Positions 19,700 through 28,565 of a stretch of 64,000 bases of DNA are shown one piece after another. The first letter of the stretch is position 1. Each line of letters begins with the position of its first letter. The position numbers and the translations under genes are program-made. The stretch covers positions 1 to 64,000 of the forward strand of contig MEEF01000007.1 in the NCBI GenBank assembly GCA_001724355.1, in the 5' to 3' direction. This DNA comes from Mesorhizobium sp. SCN 65-20 (lineage in GTDB: Bacteria > Pseudomonadota > Alphaproteobacteria > Rhizobiales > Rhizobiaceae). The notes under the pieces were generated by a model that saw nothing but the letters and a program-made list of their open reading frames with translations, made no database searches and was not told the DNA's origin.

Positions 19700-21169
19700 T
19701 CAGCGCGCGGCGGCAAAGATCGCGTCACAATCGAGGTGACGTTCCAGTTCACCGGCGATCTCGTCGAGGGCGCGGTCGACCTCGGCGCGGTAGTCGACAC
19801 CACCGCCCCTGATGCCCAGGCTTTCGAGGTAGCGGGCGCGAAACCGGTCGGCCGCGAAGAGCCCGTGCATGTAGGTCCCGAACACCCTGCCGTCCGGCGA
19901 GGTGGCGCCGTCCTCGACGCCGTTGATGATTGCGGCCGGCCGCACGCAATCGGGGCCGGTTGTTCGGCCCAGATGTATCTCGTAACCCGACAGAGGCTCG
20001 CCGTAGCGCACCGAGCGCGCCTCGACGTTGCGCACGGTCTTTTCCGGTGCCATCACCGTCTCGACATCGAGCAGCCCGAGGCCTTCAGTCTCCCTTACGC
20101 TGCCCTCGATCCCGTCGGGATCGCTGACGCGGCGCCCGAGCATCTGGTAGCCGCCGCAAATACCAACGACGTGGCCACCGCGCCGCCTGTGATCCTCGAG
20201 GTCGCGGCCCCAGCCGTTCTCCCGGAAATTCAGGAGGTCGCTGATCGTCGACTTGGAGCCAGGGATGACTACCAGACCGGCATCCTCCGGAAGCCGCTGT
20301 CCCGGATTGACGAACACCACCTCGACCTGCGGTTCCGCGCGCAGGGGATCGAGATCGTCGAAGTTGGCGATGCGGCCAAGCACCGGCACGGCGACCTTGA
20401 GCGCGCGTCTTTCGCCCCCCGCGAGCCGTTCGAGGATCACCGAATCCTCGGCAGGTAGAAGCGCTGCTGCCTTTAGCCAGGGCACCACGCCGAAACAGGG
20501 CCAGCCGGTGAACCCGCGGATCGCCGTGATGCCGTCATCGAACAGACTGGCATCGCCCCTGAACTTGTTGATCAGGTAGCCGACGATCATGCGCCGGTCT
20601 TCCTCGGGGAGTATGAGATGGGTGCCCGCGACCGACGCGATCACCCCGCCGCGGTCGATGTCGCCAACGAGGATCACCGGCACATCCGCGCGCGTGGCAA
20701 AGCCCATATTGGCGATGTCGCGCGGCCTGAGATTGATCTCGGCGGGCGAACCCGCGCCTTCGACGATCACGAGATCGGCGCCCTCGCCCAGCTTTTCCCA
20801 GGACTCGAGCACGGCCCCCATCAGTTGCGGCTTAAGCTGCTGGTAGTCGCGCGCCTTCGCCTGGCCGAACACCTTGCCCTGCACGATGACCTGGCTTCCC
20901 ACGTCGCTCTGCGGCTTGAGCAGAACCGGGTTCATGTGGACCGACGGCGCGACCCCGCAGGCGATCGCCTGCAGCCATTGCGCCCGGCCGATCTCGCCGC
21001 CGCCGGCCTCGCCGGGAATGTCGGCGACGGCCGCGTTGTTCGACATGTTCTGCGGCTTGAACGGCCTTACACTGAGGCCCCGGTTGCGGGCGGCCCGGCA
21101 AAGGCCGGCGACCAGTACCGTCTTGCCGACGTCGGAGCCGGTGCCCTGGAGCATGATTGCCTTTGCCAT
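19700..21169 (-). CDS. cobQ: Cobyric acid synthase
   Basis: This is a 489-residue enzyme that amidates adenosyl-cobyrinic acid a,c-diamide in cobalamin synthesis. The N-terminal ATP-binding motif is GTGSDVGKT, followed by KPQNMSNN. The C-terminal glutamine amidotransferase shows the Cys nucleophile in [10 protein letters not shown] and the His in GTYMHGLF. It starts 3 bases after the stop of the cupin gene upstream, implying one transcript. No other cobalamin gene is in the window. Cobalamin supply would matter for the corrinoid methyl-transfer genes found here. Confidence 0.93.
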   Translation of the reverse strand: MAKAIMLQGTGSDVGKTVLVAGLCRAARNRGLSVRPFKPQNMSNNAAVADIPGEAGGGEIGRAQWLQAIACGVAPSVHMNPVLLKPQSDVGSQVIVQGKVFGQAKARDYQQLKPQLMGAVLESWEKLGEGADLVIVEGAGSPAEINLRPRDIANMGFATRADVPVILVGDIDRGGVIASVAGTHLILPEEDRRMIVGYLINKFRGDASLFDDGITAIRGFTGWPCFGVVPWLKAAALLPAEDSVILERLAGGERRALKVAVPVLGRIANFDDLDPLRAEPQVEVVFVNPGQRLPEDAGLVVIPGSKSTISDLLNFRENGWGRDLEDHRRRGGHVVGICGGYQMLGRRVSDPDGIEGSVRETEGLGLLDVETVMAPEKTVRNVEARSVRYGEPLSGYEIHLGRTTGPDCVRPAAIINGVEDGATSPDGRVFGTYMHGLFAADRFRARYLESLGIRGGGVDYRAEVDRALDEIAGELERHLDCDAIFAAAR

Positions 21170-21172
21170 CGG

Positions 21173-21772
21173 TCAGGCCCCCGTGATGGTCGAGCGCTGG
21201 GCGAGCGGCCCGCCGCGCCAGAGATAGAGGGCAAGCAGCGGCTCGCCGCCCGTGCGCATGGCGTGGTTGACGTTCGAGGCGTGATGGATGACCTCGTCCG
21301 CTTGCCGCACGCCGTAGCCGGCGTCGCCCATCCGCCACTCCGTGCCTCCGGTCAGCGGGATGTAGATCTCCTCGGCGACGTGGTGGTGGTCGGGATATTC
21401 GATTCCAGGCCCGAGCACGAGAAAGCCGCCGGCGACCTTGTCGTTGGCAAAATGCCCGCGCGTGCCGAACAACTCGACCCAGCCGTAGTTGTCGACGAAT
21501 CTTTGGCCGAAATCCTCCGCCGTATAGGTCTGGCCCCAGTGCAGTTCGCCGCGGTATCCGGCAAGAAGCTTCGCAAGCGGACGAGCCCTTTCGGACGCAA
21601 GCGAGACGGTGCGGTCGAGAAGGACAGAGCATGCGACGCTCTTCGGCTCGAGCCTCCTCGACGGCATCGACCAGTCGATTTCGCCCAGAAAGCTGGCAAC
21701 GGCGGGATTTGCACTGCCGCCTTGCAGGTACTCCCGGAATGCCGCCAGCAGCCCATCAAATTTTGTCGTCAC
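21173..21772 (-). CDS. Cupin protein of the DMSP-lyase superfamily (DddQ/DddL-like)
   Basis: This is a 199-residue single-cupin protein. The first cupin motif is complete: G123-x5-H129-x-H131-x3-E135-x6-G142, with a Tyr two residues after the Glu (EIY) and a second-motif His at 163/164 and 170. That pattern, with the long N-terminal helical part, matches the dimethylsulfoniopropionate lyase cupins. Many members of this superfamily lack proven lyase activity, so the reaction is open. The GTG start at 21772 has no clear ribosome site. The gene is directly upstream of cobQ with a 3-base gap. Confidence 0.65.
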   Translation of the reverse strand: MTTKFDGLLAAFREYLQGGSANPAVASFLGEIDWSMPSRRLEPKSVACSVLLDRTVSLASERARPLAKLLAGYRGELHWGQTYTAEDFGQRFVDNYGWVELFGTRGHFANDKVAGGFLVLGPGIEYPDHHHVAEEIYIPLTGGTEWRMGDAGYGVRQADEVIHHASNVNHAMRTGGEPLLALYLWRGGPLAQRSTITGA

Positions 21773-21888
21773 GTCGCACGTCGCCCATTCATTTTCGCAC
21801 AGCCGCTCTGCCGGTCATCGGGTTGCGCGGGCGCATCATTGGTCTAGATTGAACGCCGCGCATAGCCAAAAACGTCAGGGAGGCCGAC

Positions 21889-23058
21889 ATGGACGCCGCA
21901 ATCGAAGCGACAGCCGGTCAATTCGAACTCAACGAAGATCAACTGGCCATTCGCGAGTTGGCGGGCAGCTTCGCCGCCGAGCGCGTGGCCCCCTTCGCCC
22001 TCGAATGGGACAAGGAAAAGCGGTTTCCGGCGGATGTGATCCGCGAGACCGGGCCGCTCGGATTCGGCGGCCTCTACGTCAAGGACGATGTCGGCGGCTC
22101 GGCGCTCACCCGCCTCGACGCCGTGCTGGTGTTCGAGCAACTGGCGCAGGCCTGCCCCGGCTTCTCGTCGTTCATTTCCATCCACAACATGGCCGCGTCG
22201 ATGATCGACCGCTTCGGCAGCGAGGAGCAGCGCCAGCGCTTCCTGCCCAGGCTGATCTCGATGGAGTGGCTGGCCAGCTACTGCCTGACCGAGCCGGGTT
22301 CCGGCTCTGACGCTGCCGCCCTGCGCACCCGCGCGGTTCGCGACGGCGACCACTACGTCATCAACGGCGCCAAGCAATTCATCTCCGGCGCCGGCGACAG
22401 CGACATCTATGTCGCGATGGTGCGCACCGGCGACGACGGCCCGAAGGGCATCTCGACGATCGTCGTGCCCAAGGATGCCCCAGGCCTCTCCTTCGGCGCC
22501 AACGAGCACAAGATGGGTTGGCACATGCAGTCGACCCGCCAGGTGATCTTCACCGATTGCCGCGTGCCGCTCGAAAACCGCCTTTCCGATGAAGGCGCGG
22601 GCTTCGGCATCGCCATGGCCGGTCTCGACGGCGGCCGCCTCAATATCGCCGCCTGCTCGGTCGGTGGCGCCCAGTCGGCCCTCGACAAGGCGCTCGCCTA
22701 CACAGCCGAGCGCAAGGCTTTCGGCCAGACCATCGACCGCTTCCAGGCATTGCAGTTCCGTCTTGCCGACATGGAGACCGAACTTCAGGCCGCAAGGCTG
22801 TTCCTCTACGCGGCCGCGTCCAAGCTCGACCGCAAGGCGCATGACGCCTCGAAATGGTCGGCGATGGCCAAGCGCTTCGTCACCGACACCGGCTTCGACA
22901 TCGCCAACGACGCGCTGCAATTGCTCGGCGGCTACGGCTACCTGCACGACTACGGCATCGAGAAGCTGGTGCGCGACCTGCGCGTCCACCAGATTCTCGA
23001 GGGCACCAACGAGATCATGCGTGTCATCATCGCGCGGACTCTGATCGGAAAGAAATGA
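21889..23058 (+). CDS. Acyl-CoA dehydrogenase, isobutyryl/short-branched-chain type
   Basis: This is a 389-residue flavoenzyme of the acyl-CoA dehydrogenase family. The catalytic Glu is in QILEGTNEIM (E371), and the FAD-binding segments CLTEPGSGSD and QLLGGYGYLHDYGIEK are conserved. The next gene in the same direction is 3-hydroxyisobutyrate dehydrogenase, so isobutyryl-CoA oxidation in valine breakdown is the likely role. GGGAGG precedes the ATG at 21889. Confidence 0.85.
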   Translation: MDAAIEATAGQFELNEDQLAIRELAGSFAAERVAPFALEWDKEKRFPADVIRETGPLGFGGLYVKDDVGGSALTRLDAVLVFEQLAQACPGFSSFISIHNMAASMIDRFGSEEQRQRFLPRLISMEWLASYCLTEPGSGSDAAALRTRAVRDGDHYVINGAKQFISGAGDSDIYVAMVRTGDDGPKGISTIVVPKDAPGLSFGANEHKMGWHMQSTRQVIFTDCRVPLENRLSDEGAGFGIAMAGLDGGRLNIAACSVGGAQSALDKALAYTAERKAFGQTIDRFQALQFRLADMETELQAARLFLYAAASKLDRKAHDASKWSAMAKRFVTDTGFDIANDALQLLGGYGYLHDYGIEKLVRDLRVHQILEGTNEIMRVIIARTLIGKK

Positions 23059-23059
23059 A

Positions 23060-23152
23060 GGGGAGTAGGGCAGTAAGGGAATAAGGCAGTAGCTCTCGGC
23101 TCTACCTTAACCCACTGCCCTACTGCCCTATTCCCCTACTCCCTTACTCCCC
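23060..23152. repeat. Imperfect inverted repeat of GGGNAGTA-like units
   Basis: A purine-rich arm at 23060-23092, built of units such as GGGAGTA, GGGCAGTA and GGGAATA, is mirrored by a pyrimidine-rich arm at about 23115-23152. The transcript would fold into a long imperfect hairpin between the two valine-pathway genes. It resembles low-complexity intergenic repeats seen in Mesorhizobium-type genomes (from memory). Confidence 0.6.
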
Positions 23153-23173
23153 TATCCTCCGGAGGACCCGCCA

Positions 23174-24058
23174 ATGACCACCATCGCCTTCATCGGCCTC
23201 GGCAACATGGGCAACCCCATGGCGGCAAACCTGGTCAAGGCCGGACACGTCGTCCACGGCTTCGACCTCATGCCGGAGCACCTCGAGACAGCGAAGAACA
23301 ACGGCGTGGTGGTGATGGCCAATGCGGTGTCGGCGGTGAAGGACGCGGATGTCGTGATCACCATGCTGCCGGCCGGCAAGCATGTGCTGTCGGTCTACGA
23401 GGACATCGCCCCCAAGGCGAAAGCTGGCGCGGTGTTCATCGATTCCTCGACGATCGACGTCGAATCGGCACGCAAGGCGCACGCGATCGCCACGAGGCAC
23501 GGCCTGCTTTCGGTCGATGCGCCGGTTTCGGGTGGGACCGGCGGCGCGGCGGCCGGCACGCTGACCTTCATGGCAGGTGGCGACAAGGCTGCTTTCGACA
23601 AGGCCGAGCCCGTGCTCAAGCCGATGGCTGGGCGGATCGTGCATTGCGGCGACGCTGGCGCGGGCCAGGCCGCCAAGATCTGCAACAACATGATCCTCGG
23701 CATTTCGATGATCGGCGTCTCGGAAGCCTTCGTGCTCGCCGAAAAGCTCGGGCTGTCGCACCAGGCGCTGTTCGACGTGGCTTCGACGTCGTCCGGCCAG
23801 TGCTGGTCGCTGACCTCCTACTGCCCGGTCCCCGGACCGGTGCCCAATTCACCGGCGAACCGCGACTACCAGCCCGGCTTCGCCGCGGCACTCATGCTCA
23901 AGGATTTGAAGCTGTCGCAGGAGGCGGCGCAGCAGGCGGGGGCCGCCACGCCGCTCGGCGCGGAAGCCACCCAACTCTATTCACTGTTCGCCGGCCAGGG
24001 CCATGGCGGAACCGATTTCTCCGGCATCATCAAGTTCCTGCGCGGCGAAGCGTCCTGA
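23174..24058 (+). CDS. mmsB: 3-hydroxyisobutyrate dehydrogenase
   Basis: This is a 294-residue beta-hydroxyacid dehydrogenase. It has the NAD-binding motif GLGNMGNPMA, the substrate motif DAPVSGGTGGAAAGTL and the catalytic Lys in GQAAKICNN (K168). It converts 3-hydroxyisobutyrate to methylmalonate semialdehyde in valine catabolism. GGAGG lies 10 bases ahead of the ATG. It follows an acyl-CoA dehydrogenase, with the inverted repeat between them. A paralogous role on another 3-hydroxy acid is possible. Confidence 0.88.
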   Translation: MTTIAFIGLGNMGNPMAANLVKAGHVVHGFDLMPEHLETAKNNGVVVMANAVSAVKDADVVITMLPAGKHVLSVYEDIAPKAKAGAVFIDSSTIDVESARKAHAIATRHGLLSVDAPVSGGTGGAAAGTLTFMAGGDKAAFDKAEPVLKPMAGRIVHCGDAGAGQAAKICNNMILGISMIGVSEAFVLAEKLGLSHQALFDVASTSSGQCWSLTSYCPVPGPVPNSPANRDYQPGFAAALMLKDLKLSQEAAQQAGAATPLGAEATQLYSLFAGQGHGGTDFSGIIKFLRGEAS

Positions 24059-24120
24059 CGCGACAGATCGTGCGAGTTTTAGCCAAATAAGGCTAAAATT
24101 CAGGTTTGATTAAGCTTTCG

Positions 24121-24291
24121 ATAACCGTGCGGTAACGATGTCCGTTTAAAACGGTGGGCAAGGCGGCTTTCGCAACCGCCCAAAGCTCCGGATCAGGTCT
24201 CGCGTACCGGAGCCGTAACCTTCGCCAGTCGAGCGTCGCGAAGGGCCATGCGTATTCTGGCAAAGCCGCGTTCCGCAAGGACGCGGTTTTT
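24121..24291 (+). ncRNA. Candidate structured small RNA ending in a rho-independent terminator
   Basis: This non-coding stretch holds a run of stems: CCGTTT/AAACGG (24142-24154), GGCGG/CCGCC (24162-24180), GCTCCGG/CCGGAGC (24185-24213), CCTTCGC/GCGAAGG (24219-24244) and GCCA/TGGC (24245-24261). A terminator at 24266-24291 (CCGCGTTCC, GCAA loop, GGACGCGG, five T) fixes the plus strand. A separate palindrome TTTTAGCC/GGCTAAAA lies at 24077-24098. I cannot assign a known family. The 5' end and promoter are uncertain. Confidence 0.5.
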
Positions 24292-24318
24292 GCATTGGAC
24301 GTAGATGCCCACAATGCG

Positions 24319-24693
24319 CTAGCGGCCCTGCCCATCGTTCGACAATCGCCGGAAGTTGGCCTTGACGCGCTTGCTCGCCGGCCTGAGCGCCGCGGCCACC
24401 GACCGCTGCGCGGCAACGCCGTTCAGCACCGATGGTGTCTTTCCAGCCAGCACTTCCGGCCAGAACTGCATGGCCGAATTGAGATAGGAGATCTGCGCGG
24501 CAACCACACCTTCGGCCATCGCCGCAGTCTTCTCGGTGACCGCCGTCAGGCTTTCGCCCCTCAGCATCTTGCCGGTCCTGGCCTCCGTCGCCATCATCGG
24601 CAAGCGCATGGCCACCACCATGGGCGCCAGCATCAGGCTGCCGGCAATCGCAGTCGACTGACGCGAGGCTCTTGCAATGCGCTTGCTTCTCAT
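24319..24693 (-). CDS. Phasin-like polyhydroxyalkanoate granule protein
   Basis: This is a 124-residue alpha-helical protein with a phasin-like central region (RLPMMATEARTGKM ... AVTEKTAAMAEGVVAAQ). Phasins coat polyhydroxyalkanoate granules. The basic N-terminus and short length fit the rhizobial PhaP-like group. No catalytic motif is expected. It converges on the candidate small RNA, ending 28 bases from that terminator. The assignment rests on amphipathic-helix pattern only, hence moderate confidence. Confidence 0.6.
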   Translation of the reverse strand: MRSKRIARASRQSTAIAGSLMLAPMVVAMRLPMMATEARTGKMLRGESLTAVTEKTAAMAEGVVAAQISYLNSAMQFWPEVLAGKTPSVLNGVAAQRSVAAALRPASKRVKANFRRLSNDGQGR

Positions 24694-24786
24694 TGCGACG
24701 CACTCCGGTTGCAGATCGGCCCGGGACGAAACGACATTGTGCAGCGCACAATAGACCGCACCTCTGTCACGTACAAGCGGATGCGG

Positions 24787-25200
24787 CTAGTCCTTTGGTT
24801 CGAACTGCATGTCGACCGGCGGGCGCAGCGCGTTGGCAAGCCGGTTCGTCTCGTTGGCCATGCCGACGACCGCGAGCAGCTCCATAAGCTGCGCTTCGCT
24901 CAGTCCCTTGGCGCGCGCCGAGGCCGTGTGCGAGTACGTGCAATACTCGCAGCCATTGGTCGCCGACACGGCGATGTAGATCATTTCCTTGGTGAGTGGA
25001 TCGAGCGCGCCGGGCGCCATCACCTCGCGCAGCGTCTCCCAGGTGCGCCTGAGAAGCGCAGGGTCGTGCGCCAGCACCTTCCAGAAACTATTGACCCAAT
25101 CGACCTTCCGGGTGGCCATGATGTCGTCGTAGACGGCGCGGACGACATCGCTCGCCTGTTCGTACTCGATCAAAGATACGATCGGTTTTCCGCTCATCAT
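24787..25200 (-). CDS. AhpD/carboxymuconolactone decarboxylase-family protein
   Basis: This is a 137-residue protein of the AhpD-like fold. The redox CxxC is visible as CEYC in the segment ATNGCEYCTYSHTASARAKGLS, with the downstream His typical of the family. Members are peroxidase-like or disulfide reductants. It lies 55 bases downstream of a class III aminotransferase on the same strand, so the two may be co-transcribed. Two adjacent ATG codons (25200, 25197) are both possible starts. Confidence 0.78.
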   Translation of the reverse strand: MMSGKPIVSLIEYEQASDVVRAVYDDIMATRKVDWVNSFWKVLAHDPALLRRTWETLREVMAPGALDPLTKEMIYIAVSATNGCEYCTYSHTASARAKGLSEAQLMELLAVVGMANETNRLANALRPPVDMQFEPKD

Positions 25201-25255
25201 TGTCCTCCACCCGCAAAGAGAACGGCCGGGCAGGTTGCCCTGCCCGGCCCGGTGT

Positions 25256-26635
25256 TCAGGCCTTCCTCAGGTCGCGCTCGGCGAGGTCGAGCGCCTTGAG
25301 AATGCGGTCGCCGGCCATGTCGATGGTGGCCCGCGTCCAGATCAGCGGCGGCGACAGGATCATGGAATCGCCGGTCGCCCGCATCATCATGCCGTTGGCG
25401 ATGGCATGGTCGCGTACGACAACAGCAGCGCTGCCGACCGGCGAGAAGCGCTCCTTGGTCGCCTTGTCCTTGACGATCTCGATGGCACCCATCAGGCCGA
25501 CCGAACGTACCTCGCCGACGAGACCATGGCCGGCGATGCGCTCCTTGAGCATCCGGGCGAAATACGGGCCGGTGTCGTTTTTCACACGCTCGACCAGCCC
25601 TTCTTGCTCGATGATCTCGAGGTTCTTGAGCGCGACCGCGCAGGCCACCGGATGACCGGAATAGGTGTAGCCGTGGTAGAATTCTCCGCCCTTCTCGACC
25701 AGCGTCGAGGCGATGCGGTCGCCGACCAGCAGCGCCGACAGCGGCTGGTAGCCGGAGGTCAGCGCCTTGGCGGTGGTGATGGTGTCGGGCTCGATGCCGT
25801 AGGTCTGGGCGGCGAACCATTCGCCGGTGCGGCCGTAGCCGGTGATGACCTCGTCGAGCATCAAGAGCACGTCGTATTTGCGGCAGATGCGCTGGATCTC
25901 GGGCCAGTAGCTCGCCGGTGGGATCTTGACGCCGCCCGCGCCCATGATCGGCTCGCCGATGAAGGCGGCGACATTGTCGGCACCCGCCTCGAGGATCGCA
26001 TCCTCGACGGCCTTGGCGGCGCGCAGGCCGAAGTCGTGGTCGCTCTCGCCCGGCAGCGCCAGCTCATAGGCATATGGCATCATCACATGGACGATGTTCG
26101 GCACCGCCCCGCCAAGCTGCTGGTGCATGCCGTCCATGCCGCCAAGCGAGGTGCCTGCCACCGTCGAGCCGTGATAGGCCATCTGGCGCGAGATGATGCG
26201 GTTCTTCTGGGGCTTGCCCTCGAGCGCCCAATAGTGGCGGACGAGCCTGAGCGCCGTGTCGTTGGATTCCGCCCCCGACGAGCCATAGAACACCTGGTTG
26301 ATGTTCTTGGGCGCCAGCTCCGCAAGCTTCTTGGACAGAAGCACCGGCGTCGGCGTCGAGCATTTGAAGAAGGAGTTGTAGTAGGGCATCTCCTTCATCT
26401 GCGCATAAGCGGCCTCGGCCAATTCGTTGCGCCCGTAGCCAATGTTGACGCACCACAGGCCGGCCATACCGTCGAGCAGTTCGGTCCCTTCGGAATCGTA
26501 GATGAACGGCCCCTCGGCGCGGGTGATCATGCGCGAGCCGATTTCGCGCAGTTCCTTGTGATCGGTGAACGGGTGGAGATGGTGCGCGGCATCGATCTGC
26601 TGAAGCTGCTTCAGCGAATAGTTTTGATAGGTCAT
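25256..26635 (-). CDS. Class III (omega-amino acid:pyruvate type) aminotransferase
   Basis: This is a 459-residue PLP enzyme. The PLP Lys is K290 (TTAKALTSGYQPLSA), the ring-nitrogen Asp is in MLDEVITGYGRTG (D261), and the phosphate loop is SSGAESND. The N-terminus (HPFTDHKEL ... GMAGLWCVNIGYGR) matches aspartate aminotransferase-family omega-transaminases that use pyruvate and amines, beta-alanine or taurine. The exact donor is not determined. It is the first gene of a two-gene minus-strand unit with an AhpD-like protein. Confidence 0.85.
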   Translation of the reverse strand: MTYQNYSLKQLQQIDAAHHLHPFTDHKELREIGSRMITRAEGPFIYDSEGTELLDGMAGLWCVNIGYGRNELAEAAYAQMKEMPYYNSFFKCSTPTPVLLSKKLAELAPKNINQVFYGSSGAESNDTALRLVRHYWALEGKPQKNRIISRQMAYHGSTVAGTSLGGMDGMHQQLGGAVPNIVHVMMPYAYELALPGESDHDFGLRAAKAVEDAILEAGADNVAAFIGEPIMGAGGVKIPPASYWPEIQRICRKYDVLLMLDEVITGYGRTGEWFAAQTYGIEPDTITTAKALTSGYQPLSALLVGDRIASTLVEKGGEFYHGYTYSGHPVACAVALKNLEIIEQEGLVERVKNDTGPYFARMLKERIAGHGLVGEVRSVGLMGAIEIVKDKATKERFSPVGSAAVVVRDHAIANGMMMRATGDSMILSPPLIWTRATIDMAGDRILKALDLAERDLRKA

Positions 26636-26683
26636 GGGGTTATGCCTTCCTCTTGAATCAATCCGGCAAGTGCCGGGGCGGAT

Positions 26684-26809
26684 TCAGGACAGGCGTGGCG
26701 GCGAATAGCCGATGCGCGCGCAAAGCCGCAGAAGCTCGGCATGCCGCGTGCGCGGCGACGGCTTCGATGCAGCCTGCAACTGAGGAACATGGGCGTGAGA
26801 CGCGCTCAT
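26684..26809 (-). CDS. Possible small protein (41 residues)
   Basis: An ATG at 26809 is preceded by AAGGTGA at a normal distance and opens a 41-codon frame ending in HAELLRLCARIGYSPPRLS. It sits in the 309-base divergent gap (26636-26944) ahead of the aminotransferase, on the same strand, so it could be an upstream small frame in that leader. No family is recognised and there is no other evidence. Apart from this frame I see nothing definite in that gap. Confidence 0.25.
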   Translation of the reverse strand: MSASHAHVPQLQAASKPSPRTRHAELLRLCARIGYSPPRLS

Positions 26810-26944
26810 ACCGTCACCTTAACCCGGCGCTTCGGGACACGACAAGCTCGAACCGCAACTGCCGGAATACCAGCCCCGTCCGGAACGTTGACTGACTGTG
26901 GCCGGCGAACGACCGGCCGAGCCAAACGCCAGGGAGCGACCATT

Positions 26945-27322
26945 ATGAAAACCGTAGCTTCAGCCCTCGCCGTCCTGTTCCTCAGCACGGCGGCAACGCT
27001 CGCCGCCGAACCCGCCATGGTCATGGATAGTTCGGCAGGCAAGGTCTACACCGACGCCAAGGGCATGACGCTCTACACCTACGACAAGGACAGCGCCGGC
27101 AAGTCGGCCTGCAACGGAGACTGCGCCAAGAACTGGCCGCCCCTGATGGCCGCAGCGGATGCCAAGGACGAGGGTGAATGGACCGTCGTCACCCGCGACG
27201 ACGGCTCCAAGATGTGGGCCTACGAAGGCAAGCCGCTGTACACATTCGTCCAGGACAAGAAGGCCGGCGACGTGACCGGCGAAGGCAAGGGCGGCGTCTG
27301 GCATGTCGCCAAGGCCGACTGA
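26945..27322 (+). CDS. Exported protein with secreted-repeat (COG4315-type) domains
   Basis: This is a 125-residue periplasmic protein with a signal peptide (residues 1-21, ending LAA). Two copies of the Yx(F/W/Y)xxD-type repeat follow, seen as GMTLYTYDKDSAGKSACNG and GKPLYTFVQDKKAGD. The family (PF03640) has no settled function. A Cys pair (CNGDC) near the middle could be redox active or bind metal. GGGAGCGACC precedes the ATG. It is probably monocistronic and ends at a strong bidirectional hairpin. Confidence 0.8.
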   Translation: MKTVASALAVLFLSTAATLAAEPAMVMDSSAGKVYTDAKGMTLYTYDKDSAGKSACNGDCAKNWPPLMAAADAKDEGEWTVVTRDDGSKMWAYEGKPLYTFVQDKKAGDVTGEGKGGVWHVAKAD

Positions 27323-27332
27323 CGACCTCGCT

Positions 27333-27360
27333 GCGCGGCGGTGATCGGTCACCGCCGCGC
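27333..27360. terminator. Bidirectional hairpin between convergent genes
   Basis: A perfect 12-bp stem (GCGCGGCGGTGA with its complement) and a TCGG loop lie between the secreted-repeat gene and the convergent MFS gene. There is no T run, but the position fits shared termination. Confidence 0.6.
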
Positions 27361-27368
27361 CATACGCC

Positions 27369-28565
27369 CTACCGCCGCCAGGCGGCATTCCTTCTGCGAA
27401 CGGCCGCGCGATAGAAGGCGAAGGCGAGCAAGGCGAGGTTGAGGCTCACCAGCACGGCCGGCAGCCCGATCGGGCCGAAATTCTGCATCACCAGCCCCGA
27501 ACTCGGCGGGCCGACGATGCCGCCCATGCCCCACATCAGCGCGAACGCGGCATTGCCGGCGACCAGCAGGCTGCCGTTGAAGCGATTGCCGAGTTCGACC
27601 AGCGCCATGGTGTAGACGCCGTAGCCGACCGCCCCCATCACCACCAGCACCACCCAGATCATCGGCGTCGCGATCAGCAGCGGCAACAGCACGGCACAGG
27701 TCGCGGTCACGGCAGCGCAAAACAGGATCATCGTGCGTCCGCCGACCCGCTCGGCCATGAGCCCAAGCGGTATCTGCAGCAGGATATTGCCCATCGACAG
27801 CGCCGTCAGCATCGCTGCGAGCATCGCTTCCGGCAACCCGTGGGCCGCGCCGAAGACCGGCAGCAGCGAATAGGTGCTCTGCTGGTTGGCCGCCGACACA
27901 AGCACGGCGAACAGCAGCGCCGGCGCGAGCACGGCGAAGCCCAGCACGCCGGCCTTCGACTGGCCGTCATCCTCGAAGCCTGACAGATCCGACATGATGC
28001 GCAGGACGGCGGCACAGGCGAGGAAGCCCACGATGGCGATGATGAACGGCGTCCAGCCTGCCGTGCCGACGAAAGTCAGCACCAGCGGGCCGCTCGCGTA
28101 GCCGATGCCCATCAGCGTGTTGAACACGCCCATGACGCGCCCCCGCCGAGACGGTGGCGCCATCGACAGCGCCCACACCTCACCAAGGATGTAGAGCGGG
28201 TTGATGACCACGCCGATCATGAAGCGGACAACGAACCAGGCGAACCAGTCCTGCAGATAGCCGATGAGCAGGAAGCAGACAGCTGCGGCAATCGAGCAGC
28301 CGACAGCAAGCGTGCGTCCGCCAAACAGCCGGACCGCGGCGGGAACGAAGGACGCCGACGCGATCAGTCCCATCGGCATCATCGCCGCCGACAGTCCGAT
28401 CATCGCCGGCGACATGCCCTGCTTCTGCATCAGAAGCGAGAACAACGGATAGCTCAGCCCCTGGGCTGCACCGAACATGGCGAGCGCTGCCGTGACGCCG
28501 ACAAGCGGCGCCCATCTCAGTGGAGGTTCGGCGGCGGTAGATGCGGGAGAGGACAAGTTGGTCAC
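27369..28565 (-). CDS. MFS transporter
   Basis: This is a 398-residue protein with about 12 membrane helices of the major facilitator superfamily. The A-type loop between helices 2 and 3 reads AAVRLFGGRTLAVG, and a weaker copy between helices 8 and 9 reads LMAERVGGRTM. No substrate can be read from the sequence. It diverges from the MttB-family gene at 28757, sharing a 191-base intergenic region, so a linked role in uptake of the methylated substrate is possible but unproven. Confidence 0.82.
   Translation of the reverse strand: MTNLSSPASTAAEPPLRWAPLVGVTAALAMFGAAQGLSYPLFSLLMQKQGMSPAMIGLSAAMMPMGLIASASFVPAAVRLFGGRTLAVGCSIAAAVCFLLIGYLQDWFAWFVVRFMIGVVINPLYILGEVWALSMAPPSRRGRVMGVFNTLMGIGYASGPLVLTFVGTAGWTPFIIAIVGFLACAAVLRIMSDLSGFEDDGQSKAGVLGFAVLAPALLFAVLVSAANQQSTYSLLPVFGAAHGLPEAMLAAMLTALSMGNILLQIPLGLMAERVGGRTMILFCAAVTATCAVLLPLLIATPMIWVVLVVMGAVGYGVYTMALVELGNRFNGSLLVAGNAAFALMWGMGGIVGPPSSGLVMQNFGPIGLPAVLVSLNLALLAFAFYRAAVRRRNAAWRR

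Noticed and set aside
21173..21772. Firm call of DMSP lyase for the cupin
   Set aside because: The cupin motif is complete, but the superfamily includes members without shown lyase activity, so only family membership is claimed.
23060..23152. Short CRISPR-like array
   Set aside because: The units are 7-8 bases, not spaced by unique spacers, and mirrored rather than direct; no cas genes are present.
24093..24416. 107-codon minus-strand frame across the candidate RNA
   Set aside because: It runs through the hairpins and the terminator, overlaps the phasin gene and has no family; the RNA structure is the better explanation.
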